The notes beneath the pieces are model-generated. The model had not been told where the DNA came from. It searched no databases and saw only the letters and a program-made list of their open reading frames with translations. DNA of 64,000 bases from UBA4416 sp035439445 (GTDB taxonomy: Bacteria; Bacteroidota; Bacteroidia; B-17B0; Aurantibacillaceae), in the NCBI GenBank assembly GCA_035439445.1, contig DAORKG010000001.1:138815-202814 (forward strand), read 5' to 3'. Both the position numbers and the translations under genes were made by a program. Of the stretch, positions 1 through 9,197 are shown one piece after another; position 1 is the stretch's first letter, and each line of letters starts with the position of its first letter.

Positions 1-139
1 CATAGGATTTATTATTGAGTTCTTCCAGAACTATTTTGTGAAATTTTTCACTTTCTTCTTTTTGAACTTTACCATCAGAAAAAGCAATAGCAAAAGCTAA
101 TTGACCAATGGCGTAATGTAAATTCTCTACTGGATTCAT
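1..139 (-). CDS. TerB-like protein, N-terminal part (partial)
   Basis: Only the first 46 codons are present; the gene runs off the left edge. The translation begins MNPVENLHYAIGQLAFAIAF and continues SDGKVQKEESEKFHKIV. The pattern of an acidic D-G-K-V followed by E-E and a helix resembles the start of TerB-like (tellurite-resistance/DjlA N-terminal) helical domains, in which a loop of the type A-D-G-x-[IV]-x-x-x-E is typical. The function is not established. It is divergent from ccoI. The family assignment is inference from a short fragment. Confidence 0.5.
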   Translation of the reverse strand, partial: MNPVENLHYAIGQLAFAIAFSDGKVQKEESEKFHKIVLEELNNKSY

Positions 140-186
140 ATGTATCATTATTGTTGGCAAGTTCAATATTTTTTATTACATTTACT

Positions 187-252
187 TTGACCCTTATCAA
201 TTTAATTGCTGATAAATATCAGTTTTGCTCTCTACATCAACTATTAAGTTTG
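187..252 (+). promoter_or_regulatory. FNR/CRP-type tandem boxes and -7 element of ccoI
   Basis: Two 14-bp palindromes are seen: TTGAC-CCTT-ATCAA at 187-200 and CTGAT-AAAT-ATCAG at 209-222, with centres 22 bp apart. After a 22-bp gap comes TAAGTTTG (245-252), a perfect Bacteroidota -7 element (TAnnTTTG). The element ends 4 nt before the GTG start of ccoI. With transcription starting at that GTG, the proximal box is centred at -41.5, the class II activator position. The same geometry recurs at eight other loci in the window. Confidence 0.85.
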
Positions 253-256
253 CATT

Positions 257-2692
257 GTGAAAGTTAAAAATATATCAGATGTTAAGTCAACCTGCTATCA
301 CTGCGGTGAGGATGTCGTTGATCATCATTATCATGTTGAGGATAAAGAATTCTGTTGTCGAGGCTGTCAAACAGTTTATGAAATTATTAATAAGAGTGAT
401 TTATGCTCTTACTACGATTTGGAACATAATCCCGGAATTACACAAAAACATGAAGTTAGAAAAGGTAAATTCGATTTTTTAGACGATACTCAAATCATTA
501 AAAAATTAACCCATTTTCAAGATGATTTGCACCAGCATGTTGTATTTTATTTACCTCAAATGCACTGTGCATCTTGTATATGGATATTGGAACATCTCAA
601 CAAAATAAATTCAGGAGTAATTAAGTCTCAGGTTAATTTTGTAAAAAAAGAAGTAACAGTTATTTATAATTATCACGAAACGTCTTTAAAGAAAGTTGCT
701 GAGGCATTAACAATAATAGGTTATGAGCCGCATATTAGCTTAAATGACGTAAGTGCCAGTAAAGTTAAAAAATACGACACTGCAGCTATCGTGAAAATAG
801 GTATTGCCGGTTTTTGCTTTGGCAATATTATGATGTTGAGTTTTCCTGAGTATTTTTCGTTAGCAAAGGCAGATGAAGTAGGATTAAAAACCTGGTTCAG
901 TTATTTAAATCTGGTATTATCTCTTCCTGTATTTTTTTATTCAGCTTCCGAATTTTTTATTTCAGGATATAAAGGATTACGTCAAAAGTTTTTAAATATT
1001 GATGCTCCGATTGCTTTAGCAGTTTTAATTACTTTTGGAAGGAGTGTTTACGAAATTTTATCTGGAACGGGTGCAGGTTATCTGGATTCAATGAGTGGTA
1101 TTGTTTTCTTTATGCTTATAGGTCGTTATTTTCAAAACAGAACTTATCAATCTATTTCATTTGACAGGGATTTTAAATCTTACTTTCCGTTGGGTGTGAG
1201 TATAATTAACACAGATGGAACTGAAAAACAAATCTCTGTTTCTGAGTTAAAAGTAGGAAACCGAATAAAAATACATAATGATGAAATAGTACCTGCTGAT
1301 GCCATTTTGTTTTTGGGAAAAGCAACGATTGATTATAGTTTTGTTACAGGAGAATCTTTACCGGTAGAAAAATCAATAGGAGAAATAGTATATGCGGGCG
1401 GTAAACAAACTTCCGGTGCAATTGAATTAGAAGTTGTTAAAGAAGTTTCACAAAGTTATCTGACACAATTGTGGAATAATGAAGCCTTTAAAGAAAATAA
1501 AGAGGAAGCTAAAGTGTCTTTTATTCACAAGATAAGTCGTTATTTTACATATGCTTTATTTTCAGTAACTATTTCTGCAGCTATATATTGGGCAATTAAC
1601 GATCCGTTTAAAATATGGGGAGCCGTTACGGCAGTATTAATAGTTGCGTGTCCTTGCGCATTATTGTTAAGTGCAACATTTACAAACGGTAACATGATTC
1701 GTATTTTAAACAAATATAAATTGTATGTCAAAAATGCTTCCGTTATCGAACAAATGTCGGAAATTGATACAATTGTTTTTGATAAAACAGGAACGATTAC
1801 AGAGCAAGGTAAATCTGAAATTTCTTTTCAAGGGCAAGAGTTATCTCCGGAACAATCTCAACTTATTCGTTCATTAGCCAATCAATCTAATCATCCTTTA
1901 AGTAAAAGCGTAGTGTCATTTCTTCCTTTTACTAAAATGTTAAATGCAAAAAATTATAAGGAATTTAAAGGATTTGGAACATCGGCAACTATTAATGAAC
2001 ACTTTGTGAAAATGGGTTCAGCGGATTTTGTATTAGGAAAGGATTCACATCAGTTAGCGTCAGGAAGTAGAGTATATGTAAGTATTGACGAAGAATTTGT
2101 AGGTTATTTTATTGTGAAGAACGCTTATAGAGAAGGATTAGAAAAAATAGTCGCATCTCTTGGTAGTCAATTTGATTTAAAAATTTTATCCGGAGATAAT
2201 TCTTCAGAGGAAACTTATTTAAGAAAAGTCTTTGGTGCTAAATCAGAAATGTTATTTGAACAAAAACCTGAAGATAAATTGAATTTTATTAAACGTCTTC
2301 AAAATGATAAAAAGAAAGTGCTGATGATAGGAGATGGTTTAAACGATGCAGGTGCTTTAAAACAAAGTAATGTTGGAATTGCAATCAGTGATGATACAAA
2401 TAATTTTTCGCCTGCTTGTGATGCGGTTTTGTCTGGAAAAAACTTCACACTTTTAAAAGAGTTAGTAAACTATTGCCGAAAACAAAAAACAATCATTTTC
2501 GCAAGTTTTGTTTTATCAATTATGTATAACGTAGTAGGTTTAACGATTGCAGTTCAGGGAGATATGGAGCCTGTAATTGCGGCTATCTTAATGCCTATTA
2601 GTTCTATCAGTATTGTGATGTTGACAACAGGAATGAGTTCATTTTATGAGTTAAATCTAAAAAGATTAAGACCTGATAAAAGTCATTATTAG
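257..2692 (+). CDS. ccoI: Cbb3 oxidase copper-loading P-type ATPase CcoI
   Basis: This is an 811-residue P1B-type ATPase that moves copper across the inner membrane for cbb3 oxidase assembly. It has an N-terminal Cys-rich region (CYHCGE near residue 13, CCRGC near 33) typical of CcoI/FixI, a heavy-metal domain with MHCASC near residue 102, the CPC ion-channel motif near 462, the phosphorylation motif DKTGT near 510 and GDGLND near 692. The start is GTG; an in-frame stop lies 12 nt upstream and no ATG fits. It is followed by ccoS and the oxidase genes. The predicted mRNA is leaderless. Confidence 0.93.
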   Translation: MKVKNISDVKSTCYHCGEDVVDHHYHVEDKEFCCRGCQTVYEIINKSDLCSYYDLEHNPGITQKHEVRKGKFDFLDDTQIIKKLTHFQDDLHQHVVFYLPQMHCASCIWILEHLNKINSGVIKSQVNFVKKEVTVIYNYHETSLKKVAEALTIIGYEPHISLNDVSASKVKKYDTAAIVKIGIAGFCFGNIMMLSFPEYFSLAKADEVGLKTWFSYLNLVLSLPVFFYSASEFFISGYKGLRQKFLNIDAPIALAVLITFGRSVYEILSGTGAGYLDSMSGIVFFMLIGRYFQNRTYQSISFDRDFKSYFPLGVSIINTDGTEKQISVSELKVGNRIKIHNDEIVPADAILFLGKATIDYSFVTGESLPVEKSIGEIVYAGGKQTSGAIELEVVKEVSQSYLTQLWNNEAFKENKEEAKVSFIHKISRYFTYALFSVTISAAIYWAINDPFKIWGAVTAVLIVACPCALLLSATFTNGNMIRILNKYKLYVKNASVIEQMSEIDTIVFDKTGTITEQGKSEISFQGQELSPEQSQLIRSLANQSNHPLSKSVVSFLPFTKMLNAKNYKEFKGFGTSATINEHFVKMGSADFVLGKDSHQLASGSRVYVSIDEEFVGYFIVKNAYREGLEKIVASLGSQFDLKILSGDNSSEETYLRKVFGAKSEMLFEQKPEDKLNFIKRLQNDKKKVLMIGDGLNDAGALKQSNVGIAISDDTNNFSPACDAVLSGKNFTLLKELVNYCRKQKTIIFASFVLSIMYNVVGLTIAVQGDMEPVIAAILMPISSISIVMLTTGMSSFYELNLKRLRPDKSHY

Positions 2693-2738
2693 TAATGATA
2701 ATAGTCAGGTATAAAAAATGTTAAGAAACCTAATTTTA
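2673..2738 (+). promoter_or_regulatory. FNR/CRP-type tandem boxes and -7 element of ccoS-ccoNOQP
   Basis: Box CTGAT-AAAA-GTCAT (2673-2686) lies inside the last codons of ccoI. Box ATGAT-AATA-GTCAG (2695-2708) follows with centres 22 bp apart. Exactly 22 bp after the second box is TAATTTTA (2731-2738), matching TAnnTTTR. This indicates that the oxidase structural genes have their own oxygen-responsive start in addition to read-through from ccoI. The predicted start is near 2743, leaving a leader of about 4 nt. Confidence 0.8.
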
Positions 2739-2746
2739 CCACCGAT

Positions 2747-2938
2747 ATGAGCGCAATTTTCATCATGATAGGAGCAAGTTTATTACTAGCCATAGGCTTT
2801 TTGATAGCATTTATTTGGTCTGTAAAAAGTAATCAATATGAAGATGATTACACACCTTCAGTAAGAATGTTATTTGATAATACAACGATTCAAGAAAATA
2901 AAAAAGAAACAAACAAAACAAATAAAAAAACAAAGTAA
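2747..2938 (+). CDS. ccoS: Cbb3 oxidase maturation protein CcoS
   Basis: This is a 63-residue protein with one N-terminal membrane helix (about residues 3-25) followed by WSVKSNQYEDDYTPSVRML. The W-[AS]-x-x-x-x-Q-[YF]-[ED]-D signature just after the helix is characteristic of CcoS/FixS, which is needed to insert haem b and copper into CcoN. The tail is Lys/Asn/Thr-rich. Its stop codon is separated by one base from the ATG of ccoNO, so translation is probably coupled. Confidence 0.9.
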   Translation: MSAIFIMIGASLLLAIGFLIAFIWSVKSNQYEDDYTPSVRMLFDNTTIQENKKETNKTNKKTK

Positions 2939-2939
2939 T

Positions 2940-5096
2940 ATGGAACTACAAAAATTTCAGTACGACAACAAAATAGTAAAGATGTTTGCTTATGCAACCA
3001 TTCTTTGGGGTTTAGTAGGTATGTTAGTAGGTTTAATAGCCGCTATTCAGTTGTATTTACCTGCAGCTAATTTAAATTTACCTTATACCACCTTTGGTCG
3101 TTTACGTCCGTTACATACCAATGCAGTAATTTTTGCTTTTGTAGGTAATGGTATTTTTATGGGAGTTTATTATTCGTTACAACGTTTATTAAAGGCACGT
3201 ATGTTTAGTGACTTTTTAAGTAAAGTTCATTTTTGGGGTTGGCAATTAATTATTGTACTAGCTGCCTTAACATTAGTGTTAGGTAAAACTACAGGTAAGG
3301 AATATGCAGAGCTAGAATGGCCAATTGATATTTTAATAACTTTAGTATGGGTTGTATTTGGCTGGAATATGTTTGGTACGATTATCCGCCGTCGTGAGCG
3401 TCATTTATATGTTGCTATTTGGTTTTATATCGCAACGTTTGTAACAGTTGCTATGTTACACATTGTTAACTCAATTGAAATTCCGGTTTCTTTTTGGAAA
3501 TCATATTCTTGGTACGCAGGTGTTCAGGATGCATTAGTACAATGGTGGTACGGACATAATGCCGTAGCATTCTTCTTGACAACGCCATATTTAGGATTAA
3601 TGTATTATTTCTTACCTAAAATTGCTCAACGTCCGGTTTATTCATACCGTTTGTCTATTATCCACTTTTGGGCATTAATTTTCTTATACATCTGGGCTGG
3701 TCCACACCACTTATTATATACTTCTGTTCCGGATTGGGCACAGTCTTTAGGTGTTGTTTTCTCTGTCATGTTAATTGCTCCGTCTTGGGGAGGTATGATT
3801 AATGGATTATTAACACTTCGTGGTGCTTGGGATAGAGTGCGTGATAATGTGGGTTTAAAATTTTTAGTAGTTGCTGTAACAGCTTATGGTATGGCTACAT
3901 TCGAGGGGCCAATGTTATCTTTAAAAAATGTAAATGCGATTGCGCATTATACAGATTGGATTGTAGCTCACGTTCACGTTGGCGCATTGGGATGGAATGG
4001 TTTTATGACTTTCGGTATCTTATATTGGTTAATACCAAGATTGTTCCAAACAAAATTATATTCTGAGAAATTAGCTAATATGCATTTCTGGATTGGAACA
4101 TTAGGTATTGTATTATACGCCGTACCAATGTATTGGGCAGGTTTCATGCAATCTTCTATGTGGAAAGATTTTACTCCGGAAGGTCAGTTACAATACCAAT
4201 TCATGGATACAGTTACGAGAATGATTCCATTCTATATTGCTCGTTCTGTTGGTGGTGCATTATTTTTAGTAGGAGCTATCTTAATGACCTATAATTTAAT
4301 TAAAACAATTAAAGTAGGTACATTCTTAGAAATTGAAGAAGATCAAGCTCCGGCATTAGTTGGTGAATATCAATCTCATTCTAAAGATCACTGGCACCGT
4401 TGGATTGAGCGTAAACCAATTCAATTAATGATTGTGAGTTTAGTTGTGGTAGCTATTGGTGGTTTGATAGAGTTTGTTCCGGTATTCTTGGTAAAATCAA
4501 ACATTCCTACTATTGCTAGTGTTAAGCCATATACTCCTTTAGAATTGCAAGGTAGAGATATATATGTTCGTGAGGGTTGTTATACATGTCACTCGCAAAT
4601 GGTTCGTCCTTTCAGAAGTGAAACTGCTCGTTATGGAGAATATTCAAAAGCAGGTGAGTTTGTATATGATCATCCGTTCCAATGGGGATCAAAACGTACG
4701 GGTCCGGATTTAGCACGTTTAGGTGGAAAATATCCTGATAGCTGGCACTTTTTTCATATGTATGAGCCAACACAAACATCAGATGGTTCTGTTATGCCAC
4801 GATATCCTTGGTTGTATTCGGATAAAGTAGATGTTAATAGTACGATATCAAAAATAAGAGCGATGCAACGTTTAGGTGTTCCTTATCCTGAAGGTTATGA
4901 TAAAATAGCACTTAAAGATATGGAAAAGCAAGCGACCAGTATTGCAGAAAATTTATTAAAGGACGAAAAAGTACGAGAATTTATTGGAGATGAAGCTGCG
5001 AAAACGATAAATGATAAAGAAATTATTGCATTAATATCATACTTACAACGTTTAGGAAAAGATATTAAAGCTGAAGGTTTAAAAACACAAAAATAA
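2940..5096 (+). CDS. ccoN: Fused cbb3 cytochrome c oxidase subunits I and II (CcoN-CcoO)
   Basis: This is a 718-residue fusion. The first ~480 residues are CcoN: about twelve membrane helices carrying the haem-copper His ligands, for example WWYGHNAVAFF, AGPHHLLYTS and AHVHVGALGWNGF. The C-terminal ~230 residues are CcoO, with one membrane anchor and a haem c site CYTCHSQM near residue 546. It reduces O2 with high affinity at the inner membrane. The start is set at the ATG two bases after ccoS; a longer in-frame reading would run into the ccoS coding region. CcoN-CcoO fusion is a recurrent Bacteroidota arrangement. Confidence 0.95.
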   Translation: MELQKFQYDNKIVKMFAYATILWGLVGMLVGLIAAIQLYLPAANLNLPYTTFGRLRPLHTNAVIFAFVGNGIFMGVYYSLQRLLKARMFSDFLSKVHFWGWQLIIVLAALTLVLGKTTGKEYAELEWPIDILITLVWVVFGWNMFGTIIRRRERHLYVAIWFYIATFVTVAMLHIVNSIEIPVSFWKSYSWYAGVQDALVQWWYGHNAVAFFLTTPYLGLMYYFLPKIAQRPVYSYRLSIIHFWALIFLYIWAGPHHLLYTSVPDWAQSLGVVFSVMLIAPSWGGMINGLLTLRGAWDRVRDNVGLKFLVVAVTAYGMATFEGPMLSLKNVNAIAHYTDWIVAHVHVGALGWNGFMTFGILYWLIPRLFQTKLYSEKLANMHFWIGTLGIVLYAVPMYWAGFMQSSMWKDFTPEGQLQYQFMDTVTRMIPFYIARSVGGALFLVGAILMTYNLIKTIKVGTFLEIEEDQAPALVGEYQSHSKDHWHRWIERKPIQLMIVSLVVVAIGGLIEFVPVFLVKSNIPTIASVKPYTPLELQGRDIYVREGCYTCHSQMVRPFRSETARYGEYSKAGEFVYDHPFQWGSKRTGPDLARLGGKYPDSWHFFHMYEPTQTSDGSVMPRYPWLYSDKVDVNSTISKIRAMQRLGVPYPEGYDKIALKDMEKQATSIAENLLKDEKVREFIGDEAAKTINDKEIIALISYLQRLGKDIKAEGLKTQK

Positions 5097-5121
5097 TTTA
5101 AAAACATAAAAAATATTTGCT

Positions 5122-5295
5122 ATGAAATTTAAAAACTATTTAGAAAGTATCACCGGAATTGGGATTTATCCACTCATCTCATTAATGATATTTGTTGTGT
5201 TTTTTGGATTAGTTACTTTTTATGTAATTAAAGGAAATAAAAAACATTTCGAGAAATTAAGCAATCTTCCAATCAACGATAACGAAACTAATTAA
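5122..5295 (+). CDS. ccoQ: CcoQ-like small cbb3 oxidase subunit
   Basis: A 57-codon gene between ccoNO and ccoP, beginning MKFKNYLESITGIGIYPLIS and ending NDNETN. It has one strong membrane helix (about residues 14-37) and a short charged C-terminal tail. Position, length and topology match CcoQ/FixQ, which stabilises the oxidase and its interaction with CcoP. It ends 3 nt before the ccoP start. Sequence identity to CcoQ is not assessable by eye because the family is short and divergent; the call rests mainly on context. Confidence 0.8.
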   Translation: MKFKNYLESITGIGIYPLISLMIFVVFFGLVTFYVIKGNKKHFEKLSNLPINDNETN

Positions 5296-5298
5296 TCT

Positions 5299-6498
5299 AT
5301 GCTTATGAATAATTTTAATAAAATAAAATCACTTGCCGTTGCAATGTTAATTCCGGCTGTGGGCTTTTGTCAGGAACAAACAACTAAAGAAAGTACCTCT
5401 TATTTTACAAATGTCTTATTTTTAACACTGTTAGTTACAATTGTAGTATTAGCAATTGTTATTGTAGCATTTAGTAGTGTGTTTAAAAACATTGCAGACA
5501 GTGATTATTTAACTTCTAAATATTCCAATAAAAAAGATGATAACTCTTCGGGAATAAGAAATGTAACCACTGTATTATTGATGTTATCATCTTTAGCAAT
5601 GATGTCTCAAGAAAAAGCAGTAACAATTGCTAAAGTAGATGATGGAAGAATTGGCGGATTAGACCAATTTACGTTTTACTTCATGTTAGCAATAGTTTTC
5701 ATAGAGTTAGTCGTTCTTGGTTTAATAATATACCAATTTAATTTCTTAGTAAAAACACATACTGTTATAGAAACTGCTTCTAAAGATAAGAAAGTGGAAT
5801 CTAAAATAATAATGAGTTTAACAGATGCTGTTGCTGTTGAAGAAGAGGAAAGTATTATGTTAGATCATGATTATGATGGAATTAGAGAGTTAGATAATAA
5901 CTTGCCGCCTTGGTGGAAATATGGATTCTATCTAACGATTGTTGTTGCTGTTATTTATTTAATTAATTTCCATGTACTAGGTACCGGTGATTTACAACTT
6001 AAAGAATACGAAAAAGAAATTACTAAAGCTAAATTAGAGGTTGATGAGTTTATGAAAAACTCAGCTAGTAATGTAGATGAGAACACTGTGAAATTATTAA
6101 CTGAATCATCTGATATTGAAGCCGGAAAAGCAGTTTTTATAGCCAATTGTGCAGCTTGTCATGGTCAGTTGGGAGAGGGTACAGTAGGGCCTAACTTTGC
6201 GGATGATTATTGGATTCATGGAGGAAGTGTGCAAGATATTTTTAAATCAATTAAATATGGTTGGGTTGAAAAAGGAATGAAATCATGGAAAGAAGATTTA
6301 TCTCCAATGCAAATTTCACAAGTTACATCGTTTATAAAATCATTAAGAGGTACAAATCCTCCAAATGCAAAAGCTCCACAGGGTGATTTATATGTTGAGG
6401 GAGGTGCAGCACCTGTAAGTGATTCAACTGCAGTTGCAGGAGATAGTTTAAATGTTCATGTTGATAGTTTAAAGACTGCTGCTGCTGTAAAAAAATAA
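5299..6498 (+). CDS. ccoP: Cbb3 oxidase cytochrome c subunit III (CcoP), mono-haem
   Basis: A 399-residue membrane-anchored cytochrome c that passes electrons to CcoO/CcoN. It starts with a signal-like segment, has further hydrophobic helices near residues 35-58, 130-155 and 214-235, then a coiled linker and a single haem c motif CAACHG near residue 283, with the distal methionine probably in GMKSWKEDLSP. Classical CcoP has two CxxCH motifs; only one is visible here. The N-terminal ~200 residues are an extension absent from proteobacterial CcoP. Start may be 5299 or the ATG at 5305. Confidence 0.9.
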   Translation: MLMNNFNKIKSLAVAMLIPAVGFCQEQTTKESTSYFTNVLFLTLLVTIVVLAIVIVAFSSVFKNIADSDYLTSKYSNKKDDNSSGIRNVTTVLLMLSSLAMMSQEKAVTIAKVDDGRIGGLDQFTFYFMLAIVFIELVVLGLIIYQFNFLVKTHTVIETASKDKKVESKIIMSLTDAVAVEEEESIMLDHDYDGIRELDNNLPPWWKYGFYLTIVVAVIYLINFHVLGTGDLQLKEYEKEITKAKLEVDEFMKNSASNVDENTVKLLTESSDIEAGKAVFIANCAACHGQLGEGTVGPNFADDYWIHGGSVQDIFKSIKYGWVEKGMKSWKEDLSPMQISQVTSFIKSLRGTNPPNAKAPQGDLYVEGGAAPVSDSTAVAGDSLNVHVDSLKTAAAVKK

Positions 6499-6553
6499 TT
6501 TTTATCTTTAAAAGATAAGTCTGTAATTTATCAAGTTTGAATTTTAATTAACA

Positions 6554-7978
6554 ATGGATACTCATAATAATAAACACAATGATAAACAAGATGAGTCTTT
6601 TAGAGACCATATTAGTACTGTAAATGATGATGGGAAAAGGGCATATGTTTATCCAACTAAGCCCTTCGGAAAATACTATAACTTAAGAACTTATTTTACT
6701 TGGTTTTATTTAATAGTATTTTTCGCAGTCCCTTTCATTAAATATAATGGAGAACCATTATTTTTATTCAATGTTCCCGAGAAAAAATTCATTTTATTTG
6801 GCTCTATATTTTGGGCTCAGGATTTTTTCATCTTTGGTTTGGGGATGTTGATTTTCATTGTTTTTATTGCCTTATTTACAGTTGTATTTGGTAGATTGTT
6901 TTGTGGTTGGGCTTGCCCTCAAACTATTTTCATGGAAATGATTTTCCGTAAAATTGAGTATTGGATTGATGGAGACGCCAACTATCAAAAAGCCTTAAAA
7001 AAAGCACCATGGAATGCTGATAAAATTAAAAAACGTGTGTTGAAATTTTTAGCGTTTTACAGTGTTTCTTTTGTGATATGTTTAACATTACTTAGTTATG
7101 TAATCAGCATAGATAATGTCTTTTCTATACTTAAGGATATTAATGGCAATTTAGGATCATTTATAGGACTTATATTATTTACTACGGTATTTTTCTTTGT
7201 TTATTGGTGGTTTAGAGAACAAGTATGTATAATTGTTTGCCCCTACGGTAGAATGCAGGGAGTGCTTTTAGATAAAAACTCAGTAGTTGTTGCATACGAT
7301 TATGTGAGAGGAGAAGATAGACATAAGTTCAAAAAAAATGAAGTAAGAACAGGTGGAGATTGTATCGACTGTAATTTATGTGTAAAAGTTTGTCCTACAG
7401 GAATAGATATCAGAAATGGAACTCAGTTAGAGTGTGTTAGTTGTACAGCTTGTATAGATGCCTGTGATCATATGATGGAAAGTGTTGGATTAGAAAAAGG
7501 ATTAATCCGCTACGATTCCGAAAATGGGATTAAGGACAAAGTTAAATTAACTTTTACAACCAGAATGAAAGCCTACACGGCTGTATTATTGGTTTTGATT
7601 GGAGTTGAAACTGTTTTATTAACTACACGTTCTGATTATGATGCAACAATTTTAAGAGCAAAGGGCATGTTGTATCAAGAACAACCTAATGATCAGTTGA
7701 GTAATTTATTTACAATCAAATTAGTTAATAAAACCCGTGAAAATTTGCCTGTAGAATTAAAAGTAGAAAACTTTAAAGATTATAAAATTCAATTAATAGG
7801 TAAAGATATTCAGGTAAAAGCAGAAGGTATTACAATGGGAGAGTTCTTTGTATTCTTAAATAAAAAAGATATAGTTGAACGAAAAGTAAAATTAGAAATT
7901 GGTGTTTATTCTCACGGTAAAAAAATTAAAACAGTTAAAACCAATTTTTTAGGCCCCATTAAGTTTAATAATCATTAA
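6554..7978 (+). CDS. ccoG: Cbb3 oxidase accessory ferredoxin-like protein CcoG
   Basis: This is a 474-residue inner-membrane protein with about five membrane helices and two [4Fe-4S] motifs near residues 274-300 (CIDCNLCVKVCP and CVSCTACIDAC). FGRLFCGWACPQT and CIIVCPYGRMQG are hallmarks of the CcoG/RdxA/FixG family, which is proposed to reduce copper during oxidase assembly. The C-terminal third is a periplasmic Ig-like domain. It lies downstream of ccoP with a 55-nt gap that contains a palindrome but no convincing promoter. Confidence 0.93.
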   Translation: MDTHNNKHNDKQDESFRDHISTVNDDGKRAYVYPTKPFGKYYNLRTYFTWFYLIVFFAVPFIKYNGEPLFLFNVPEKKFILFGSIFWAQDFFIFGLGMLIFIVFIALFTVVFGRLFCGWACPQTIFMEMIFRKIEYWIDGDANYQKALKKAPWNADKIKKRVLKFLAFYSVSFVICLTLLSYVISIDNVFSILKDINGNLGSFIGLILFTTVFFFVYWWFREQVCIIVCPYGRMQGVLLDKNSVVVAYDYVRGEDRHKFKKNEVRTGGDCIDCNLCVKVCPTGIDIRNGTQLECVSCTACIDACDHMMESVGLEKGLIRYDSENGIKDKVKLTFTTRMKAYTAVLLVLIGVETVLLTTRSDYDATILRAKGMLYQEQPNDQLSNLFTIKLVNKTRENLPVELKVENFKDYKIQLIGKDIQVKAEGITMGEFFVFLNKKDIVERKVKLEIGVYSHGKKIKTVKTNFLGPIKFNNH

Positions 7979-7989
7979 AATTGTACATC

Positions 7990-8427
7990 ATGAATTTTGG
8001 AGGTAAAATAATAATCTTGTATTTAAGTTTCGTAGGTCTAATTTTAACATTAGTGTTTATGAGCTACGGACAAAAAGTTGAGTTAGTTAGTGCAGATTAC
8101 TACGCTCAGGAAATTAATTTTCAACAGAAAATTAATGCTACTAATAATGAAAAATCTTTATCAGGAGCAAGTATCACGCACTCAATAAATGGAAATTCTG
8201 TTATTCTGAAAATTGATTCTGCTTTATTAACTAATGATTTTAATGGTAATGTAACATTTTTTCGTCCATCAGACTCTAGTAAAGATTTTCAGTTGAAAAT
8301 GAATTTTGTAAACAATGAACAAATTATTGATTCGAAAAAATTAATTCATGGCGCATATAAATTGCAATTATCATGGACTAGTAATCAAAAAAACTATTTT
8401 AAAGAAGAGGTTCTATTTATCAATTAA
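7990..8427 (+). CDS. ccoH: CcoH/FixH family assembly protein
   Basis: A 145-residue protein with one N-terminal membrane helix (residues 5-25), the motif LVSADYYAQEINFQQKI immediately after it, and a periplasmic beta-rich domain. The segment V-x-x-[DN]-Y-Y-x-x-[ED]-x-x-[FY]-Q is typical of FixH/CcoH, needed for cbb3 assembly. A TTG start 9 nt upstream is possible, but the ATG gives a normal N-terminus. It lies between ccoG and a SafE-like gene, with only 2 nt separating it from the latter. Confidence 0.87.
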   Translation: MNFGGKIIILYLSFVGLILTLVFMSYGQKVELVSADYYAQEINFQQKINATNNEKSLSGASITHSINGNSVILKIDSALLTNDFNGNVTFFRPSDSSKDFQLKMNFVNNEQIIDSKKLIHGAYKLQLSWTSNQKNYFKEEVLFIN

Positions 8428-8429
8428 AC

Positions 8430-9188
8430 ATGGAATTGGTTCTCGCTGCCATATCATTAGGTCTCTTAGGTAGTTTCCATTGTATTGGTATGTGTGGTCC
8501 TATTGCATTAGCACTTCCTGTTCATCAATATTCTCCATTTAAAAAGTACCTTGGGATTTTTTTATATAACGTAGGAAGGGTTACCACTTATACTTTTTTA
8601 GGGATTGTTTTTGGGTTATTAGGTCAGTCTTTTTTTCTGGGTGGTTTTCAGCAAATACTTTCTATCACAATAGGAGTTTTATTATTACTGTCTGTAATTC
8701 TTACAAATGTAAGAGCTTTAAATTCGGCTAAAAGTCTTGGTTTTATTTATTCGTTTGTTAATTCTGTTAAGATTCAGTTAGGAAATTTATTTAATAAAAA
8801 GGGATTACACTTTTTGTTTTTAATTGGTTTGTTAAATGGATTATTACCATGCGGCTTAGTTTATCTTGGTATAGCGGGAGCTATTGCATCAGGACATTTC
8901 TTAAAAGGAGCAGAGTTTATGTTTTATTTTGGAATAGGAACTGTTCCGGTAATGTATGCTGTAGCTTTTTTAGGGCAATTTATTACTGTTAAATATCGTA
9001 ATCGTATTCGTCAGTCAATGCCTTATGTAGTTTCGGTAATGGCGGTTTTATTAATCATCAGAGGATTAAATTTAGGAATTCCTTATTTAAGTCCTCAGTT
9101 CGAAAAAGAATCGCATAAAGTATCCTGCTGCGAAAAAACGGATTCAGGAAAACCTGTCATAAAATGTTCTCCAAAGAAATGTCATTAA
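8430..9188 (+). CDS. Sulfite exporter TauE/SafE-like family membrane protein
   Basis: A 252-residue polytopic protein of about six helices. GSFHCIGMCGPIALALP near residue 15 and LNGLLPCGLVYLGIAGA near 138 are the paired Cys-containing motifs of the COG2836-type branch, regularly found in cbb3 operons and suspected to handle copper or another metal. The C-terminus is Cys- and Lys-rich (SCCEKT, KCSPKKCH), compatible with metal binding. The substrate is unknown; the TauE/SafE name reflects homology, not function. Confidence 0.82.
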   Translation: MELVLAAISLGLLGSFHCIGMCGPIALALPVHQYSPFKKYLGIFLYNVGRVTTYTFLGIVFGLLGQSFFLGGFQQILSITIGVLLLLSVILTNVRALNSAKSLGFIYSFVNSVKIQLGNLFNKKGLHFLFLIGLLNGLLPCGLVYLGIAGAIASGHFLKGAEFMFYFGIGTVPVMYAVAFLGQFITVKYRNRIRQSMPYVVSVMAVLLIIRGLNLGIPYLSPQFEKESHKVSCCEKTDSGKPVIKCSPKKCH

Positions 9189-9197
9189 ATACCAATT

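Noticed and set aside
157..200. Box 187-200 as a regulator of the divergent TerB-like gene
   Set aside because: At the required spacing on the minus strand the sequence is GAACTTGC, only 5 of 8 with TAnnTTTG, so the pair is more likely to serve ccoI alone.
6521..6534. FNR-like sequence CTGTA-ATTT-ATCAA before ccoG
   Set aside because: Its left half is degenerate and there is no -7 element 22 bp downstream; that position would fall inside the ccoG coding region. The tight gene order also favours read-through from ccoP.
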